Below the pieces are notes generated by a model. That model had not been told where the DNA came from, made no database searches, and saw only the letters and a program-made list of their open reading frames with translations. This document shows, piece after piece, positions 59,869 to 64,000 of a stretch of DNA of 64,000 nt. Every line of letters starts with the position of its first letter. Within the stretch, counting starts at the first letter, position 1. The stretch lies in NCBI GenBank assembly GCA_031310005.1, contig CM062379.1:3534001-3598000 (forward strand), in the 5' to 3' direction. The translations under genes and the position numbers were made by a program. The stretch is from Dactylellina haptotyla (taxonomy: Eukaryota; Ascomycota; Orbiliomycetes; Orbiliales; Orbiliaceae).

Positions 59869-61174
59869 ATGGGGAAGGCCAAGCTTCGCGAGATCCTCGC
59901 AGCCGATAAAGGCAAGGTACCATACGTGGAGAAGCAGAAGAAACTGCAAAAAGAAGCAAGGAGGAAGAAGAGAAAGGCCGCCGAGGAGGTGGTAGAAGAG
60001 GATGATGATGATAGTGAAAAGGAGGAGGTCAATGGGGAGGAAGGATGGGAAGACGAAAGTAGCGATGAGGAGGACGTTAGAGTGATCGATACCTCCAAAA
60101 TCGATGATAGCGACTCGGACAGCGAGGATGATGATGAGGACGACGATGAGGACGAAGAAGAGGATGACGAGGACGAGGAAATGGAAGAAGCGACAAGCAA
60201 TGGCAAGCCCAAAGCGCCGAAACCAATAGAGAACGCCGACGAGGAGGATGACGATGAAGAGGATGACGAAGACATTCCGCTCTCCGAAATCTCGGAGGAA
60301 GACGAAGACCCAGAAGCCGACATCATCCCCCGCCAAAAACTTACAATAGACAACCACTCCGCCCTCCTTTCCTCCCACGCATCCATCTCGCTCCCGATCA
60401 AGAAATCCACCCCCTTCTCCCTCCACCAGACGCTCACTACAGCCGGCCCCGTGGAAATCAAAGACGTCCACGACGATCTCACCCGCGAACTCGCATTCTA
60501 CACACAAGCCCTCGATGCGGCCAAACAGGGCCGTGCGCTGCTCCTGTCCGAAGGCGTGCCGTTCACCAGGCCCACGGATTACTTTGCGGAAATGGTCAAG
60601 AGCGAAGAACACATGGGCCTGATTAAAGACAGAATGAAGGAAGAGGCAGCGCGGAAGCAGGCCTCATCGGATGCGAAGCGACAGAGGGATCTCAAGAAGT
60701 TCGGCAAGCAGGTGCAGGTTGCCAGGTTGCAGGAAAGGCACAAGGAGAAGCGGGATATGTTGGATAAGATTAATATTCTGAAGAGGAGTATGCTTCTCTC
60801 TATTTCCTAACATTTTTACGACTATATTCCGATGGGACACCGTGCTAACGGATACTACAGAACGAGCGGGCGCAGACCTCGGCGATGAAAATGAAGACGA
60901 TCCGTTCGAGATTGCTATCGAGAAGGCATCGAAGCCCACCGGAAGAGATCGAAGGAACGGTAACAGCACCGGCGGGCCGAATGCGAAGCGACAGAAGAAG
61001 AACGATAAGTTCGGGTTCGGAGGGCGGAAGAAGTTCGCGAAGAGCGGAGATGCGATGTCGAGCGGTGATATGAGCTCGTTCAGCAGTAAAGGAATGAAGA
61101 AGAATTCCTTTGGGAGCGGGAAGAAGGTGAAGGCGCCGCGCCCGGGGAAGAGTAAGAGGCAGTCTAGGAGGTAG
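59869..61174 (+). CDS. EBP2: rRNA-processing protein EBP2
   Basis: Two exons, 59869-60787 and 60861-61174, 410 aa. EBP2 is a nucleolar assembly factor for the 60S subunit, needed for 27S pre-rRNA processing. The N-terminus is basic (MGKAKLREILAADKGK), then a long Glu/Asp-rich stretch (about 43-150) interrupted by Ser and Lys. The conserved EBP2 core follows: DLTRELAFYTQALDAAKQGR, then GVPFTRPTDYFAEMVKSEEH, a helical MKEEAARKQASSDAKR, then RDLKKFGKQVQVARLQERHK and the Lys/Arg-rich DKINILKRKRAGADLGDENE (joined across the intron, which splits the second Lys codon). The C-terminus is rich in Lys, Gly and Ser and ends KSKRQSRR, a nucleolar-type tail. The antisense serine-rich frames opposite the acidic stretch are shadows. 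Confidence 0.96.
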
Positions 61175-62549
61175 TGGTGTTACGGGCGGGTTGGATTGAA
61201 GTAATTGTACGATAGAAAGGCGAACTCAATATGGCATTCTGAAATGTTGAACCCTATTTGGACTTATGAATTGGTCAGGGTGGTACTATTGTGCTAGGTG
61301 CTCTCTGAGCTATCGTTGTATTATATAATTTTACAGCAAAAGTTACTATTTTTTCGTAGATATAAAATCCGAGGTAGCGGAGATCTTGAAAGCTGAGAGT
61401 CTCTCTGTATTGTATAACTTGAACCAACGGATCCAAGATAACAATCTTAGATATATCTGAAGTAAATCGAATGCTAAATAACTCCGAGAAACACCAGGCT
61501 CCAGCCGAAGCCTCGAAATCTATAGAAGATAGCTCAAACACAATCATATACGCCAAGTTAAGGGCCCTTCAAGCCCTGGCGGAAAGAAGTGACCTCTCCA
61601 CGAACAGGGGCGAAGTGTGGGTTGATCTCCTTAATTCTGTAATCAAAGTAGATCTGGGAAAGTGAATTCTCGAAAATCTGTATAGTTCGTTGTTAGCGCC
61701 CGTGATAGTACCATATATGGCCATTATTTTGGGGTATTTGAGGGAGGACAACATAAAAAACTGGTAAAGTTATCGCCAAATATCCTATGGCCGTCCGCTG
61801 CTTGAAGGCTTTCTGGAAGTCCCGGGCCGGATCTGTGTTGGTCGTGTACTGCGAGTTGCAGCTGTCAGTGGATATACCCATAAATTTCACCCGGGAAGTA
61901 ATTGTATATACCAGACGACGGATGGTTGTCGGACCAAGCCGGGGTATTAACGGGAGCATGGTAGCCTTGTTTTGGTTGTGCGAATACCAGATGTGATAGC
62001 TATAGTTACACTTTCAGACCTGGACATTCGAAGTTGAGAATCCGAAAGTTAAAATGATGGGTACAGGTACGTATGCGAAAGGTTATATAGGGGACAAGTT
62101 ACTACAGCTAGACCGAGACGTCGCCAGGTGTCTCTCTATCCGAGTAAAATTTTCGAACCAGATTTATAATTTTGCCTTCGCTATTGAATTCTCGTTCCTA
62201 TTGCGGCTGAGAGTGTATCAGTTGGTAATTAGTGAAAGTCTGCTTGTAGCACAAGCCATCAAAACTTCGTTCCCTTCAGGTAAAGAACCCTCCGCAAGCT
62301 ACTGTGGATTGATCCTTTAAACGGCACCAGGTCGAAAATAGATTTTAAAGTAGGTGGTGTAAATATATGCACCATGTGCGTGGTCGCGCACGACTTGCAC
62401 AGACTGGAACGGTTCCTGGCCCGGTCCCGTCAGGCTCGCTTCGCTTCCGCAGGGTTCGCAACTCTGCTGTTAGTTATATTTTTTGTTCACGCAAGATCGC
62501 GCTGTAATTCGTCCCAACTTCAAGTCTCGTAACGACAACCGTAGCAACA
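61175..62549. other. Intergenic region
   Basis: About 1.4 kb. A 64-codon open frame at 61471-61665 (+) contains a helical, Ala/Glu-rich stretch but no family signal and is overlapped by equally long antisense frames. Nothing supported as a gene. Confidence 0.45.
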
Positions 62550-63305
62550 ATGCCGCTGTTAGAGGCCAGCGAAGTCGTGGCGTTGGGGCTCTCCCCGGAC
62601 GAATTTCCTGTCTTCAATTCTCCGTCGGCGTCGTCTCCTTCCAAGCCAGCCCCCGCTGCCAGAGACAGACGTATTCCACAGGCTGGTGGACAAGGTGGCA
62701 GGACAGCCGTCCCGACGAGAAGAACCAGCAGAACTCTCACTCTCGCTACTACAACGGCCTCTTTGTCCTCCCGTTCGGTCTCTTCGACCTCCTCGGTTTC
62801 TGCGTCTCCAACTCTCTCCGCATCCAAGTTTCATTTTGGGGGAGACGATAGTAGCAATTTCGAAGTGTGCATACAAGTACCCTCAAAGCGAAAACTCGCT
62901 GTACTGCAGCAGTATGAGCGATTCCCTGAAGCCGATGTCGCGACAAAGAGCGTGGAGACTGTGACGGAAGCGGGTGACGCCATTGCAGATAGCAATAATG
63001 ATGATGAAGCCGGGACCGCTGAGAAGAGGCGGCGAACAGAAACCTCTGCTGCAGACGAGCCAGGGAGCGATAGACTGGAACTAATAGATTGTCATGGAGG
63101 CGACGACAGCAGCAAGCTGCCCTTAGCTGCTGCTGGAAACCCTGAATCCCGTAAACAGCCTGAAACTACAATAGTTGATGCATATATTATTATTGTCTTT
63201 ATTCTGATCTATGCCAACTATGCCGTAGCGAATACCGAGCGACTGGTTCTTGCAATGGCCGATAGCAAGCCCTCACTCGAATCGTCCAATGCACCAACCG
63301 TATAG
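62550..63305 (+). CDS. Unrecognised Ser/Thr-rich hypothetical protein
   Basis: An open frame of 251 codons with a favourable start context (ACAACAATGCC). The first ~90 residues are rich in Ser, Pro, Ala and Thr, followed by KFHFGGDDSSNFEVCIQVPS, a charged segment with a possible nuclear localisation signal (EKRRRTET) and acidic patches. A hydrophobic stretch (YIIIVFILIYANYAV) near residue 215 could be a membrane segment or the reading of an unspliced AT-rich intron. I do not recognise a family. It may be a real lineage-specific gene whose 3' end is mis-modelled. Codon use and length make it more likely than chance, but only moderately. Confidence 0.4.
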   Translation: MPLLEASEVVALGLSPDEFPVFNSPSASSPSKPAPAARDRRIPQAGGQGGRTAVPTRRTSRTLTLATTTASLSSRSVSSTSSVSASPTLSASKFHFGGDDSSNFEVCIQVPSKRKLAVLQQYERFPEADVATKSVETVTEAGDAIADSNNDDEAGTAEKRRRTETSAADEPGSDRLELIDCHGGDDSSKLPLAAAGNPESRKQPETTIVDAYIIIVFILIYANYAVANTERLVLAMADSKPSLESSNAPTV

Positions 63306-63966
63306 AAGTGGCCGAAGCGAAGCCTTCATCCTGCGCCCAAAGTGCCCAGCTCCGCAGCTCTGTCGATTACGTGGCTGACCGACGAGGTGTTCGAGATTCG
63401 CTGTTTCTAAAAGGGCTGCAAAAATACCCGCAGCGGCCATCCAAAATGCCATCATCAGCAAACCATCTTCGACTACCCGAAATTATTTTGTTTATCGGTT
63501 GACAGACTTGAGGTTGTATTTTCCCTTTGCTGTGGGTGAATTTTCCTCGCCATTTAAGCAACTGTTGGAAAATTGGCTTCCTCTTTTATCTCTAACACCG
63601 TATTCACCTTATCTTCTTCTCTTTCTCCGTCTTCATAACCATCACCACCACCACCATCATCATCATTTCTCTTCTATCATCATTCCAATCCTTCATCAAA
63701 CCATTGCGTACTTCCAGTTCACCATTTGGGTTCGCTTCTGTCGCACTGACACTGCCGCCCTATTGTTGCAACTACCCTTCTCGCCTTGTTCTATCTCAAT
63801 CTGCTCTACTCTCCTTCCATCCATTCGATATCACATCCGCCGGCATTGCAAAAGAGAACTCATTTCGATTGCAGTTCATCATCCTCATCTCCTCAACATC
63901 TAATATTACGTTCCTTGATCAAATTATTCATATTCATCTGCTTACTTTGTGCAATCATAATCAACG
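63306..63966. other. Intergenic/leader of the right-edge gene
   Basis: About 660 bases; the second half is C/T-rich with a CAC/CAT trinucleotide run at about 63640-63667, consistent with promoter and 5' leader of the gene starting at 63967. Confidence 0.5.
63640..63667 (+). repeat. CAC/CAT trinucleotide microsatellite
   Basis: Consecutive CAC then CAT triplets in the putative leader upstream of the right-edge gene. Confidence 0.75.
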
Positions 63967-64000
63967 ATGGGTGGAAAGGAAAACCGGGGTCATGCAGAAG
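63967..64000 (+). CDS. 5' end of a gene running off the right edge
   Basis: ATG preceded by an A-rich context (TCAACGATG), reading MGGKENRGHAE to the window end. The long C/T-rich sequence before it looks like other leaders in this window. Only 11 codons are visible, so the product is unknown. Confidence 0.4.
   Translation, partial: MGGKENRGHAE

Noticed and set aside
59820-60612. Two long minus-strand frames (serine-rich, and Phe/Val/Leu-rich)
   Set aside because: Shadows of the GAR/GAY-rich codons of the acidic stretch of EBP2.

Overview
The window looks like nuclear DNA of a filamentous ascomycete (Pezizomycotina). Genes carry several short introns (mostly about 50-110 bases) with GT-AG ends and CTAAC/CTAAT-like branch sites. 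The gene set is typically fungal: a cutinase, a C2H2 plus Fungal_trans regulator, an SH3-RasGEF, a kinesin-3-like motor, TRM3, VPS16, GDA1 and EBP2. The class cannot be fixed from sequence alone. There is no plasmid, phage, CRISPR or bacterial-type operon, and no tRNA or rRNA gene was found by eye.

Layout. Left part (1-24.8 kb), gene-dense: 3' end of an unknown gene (+), an eIF4E/4EHP-like cap-binding protein (+), GDA1 guanosine diphosphatase (-), a possible small two-TM protein (-), a repeat-rich secreted protein (-), a PPPDE-thioredoxin-PUL protein (+), a 15-exon TRM3 tRNA ribose methyltransferase (-), a TDG/Mug DNA glycosylase (-), a kinesin (+), VPS16 (-) and a cutinase (-). Middle (24.8-43.3 kb), gene-poor: one transcription factor (29.0-31.5 kb, -) between a 4.3 kb and an 11.7 kb stretch without recognisable genes. 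The longer stretch holds polypurine/polypyrimidine tracts at its two ends and a visibly AT-rich island at about 36.9-39.7 kb. Right part (43.3-64 kb), gene-dense: SH3-RasGEF (+), guanine deaminase (+), Gfo/Idh/MocA oxidoreductase (-), a YML020W-like alpha/beta-hydrolase-fold protein (-), a DNMT1-RFD (RFTS) protein with AT-hook and zinc-finger-like C-terminus (+), EBP2 (+), an unrecognised ORF (+) and the first codons of a gene running off the right edge.

The genes are mostly unrelated housekeeping or regulatory genes, not a pathway cluster. Loose themes are RNA/translation (eIF4E2, TRM3, EBP2), membrane traffic and secretion (GDA1, VPS16, kinesin, secreted proteins), Ras/transcription signalling (RasGEF, C2H2 regulator) and chromatin/DNA repair (RFTS protein, TDG). 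Splicing was worked out by hand. Several terminal exons that single-frame reading misses were recovered: GDA1, TRM3 and YML020W-like 3' exons, the signal-peptide exon of the secreted protein, the first zinc-finger exon of the regulator, and the last exon of the RFTS gene. Two microexons (14 and 16 bases) were also found. No strong evidence for a wholly new system was found. The items most worth a second look are the RFTS/AT-hook protein with an unresolved exon junction, the repeat protein ending in a possible Kex2-released peptide, the tryptophan-motif repeats in the YML020W-like protein, and the 11.7 kb gene desert.
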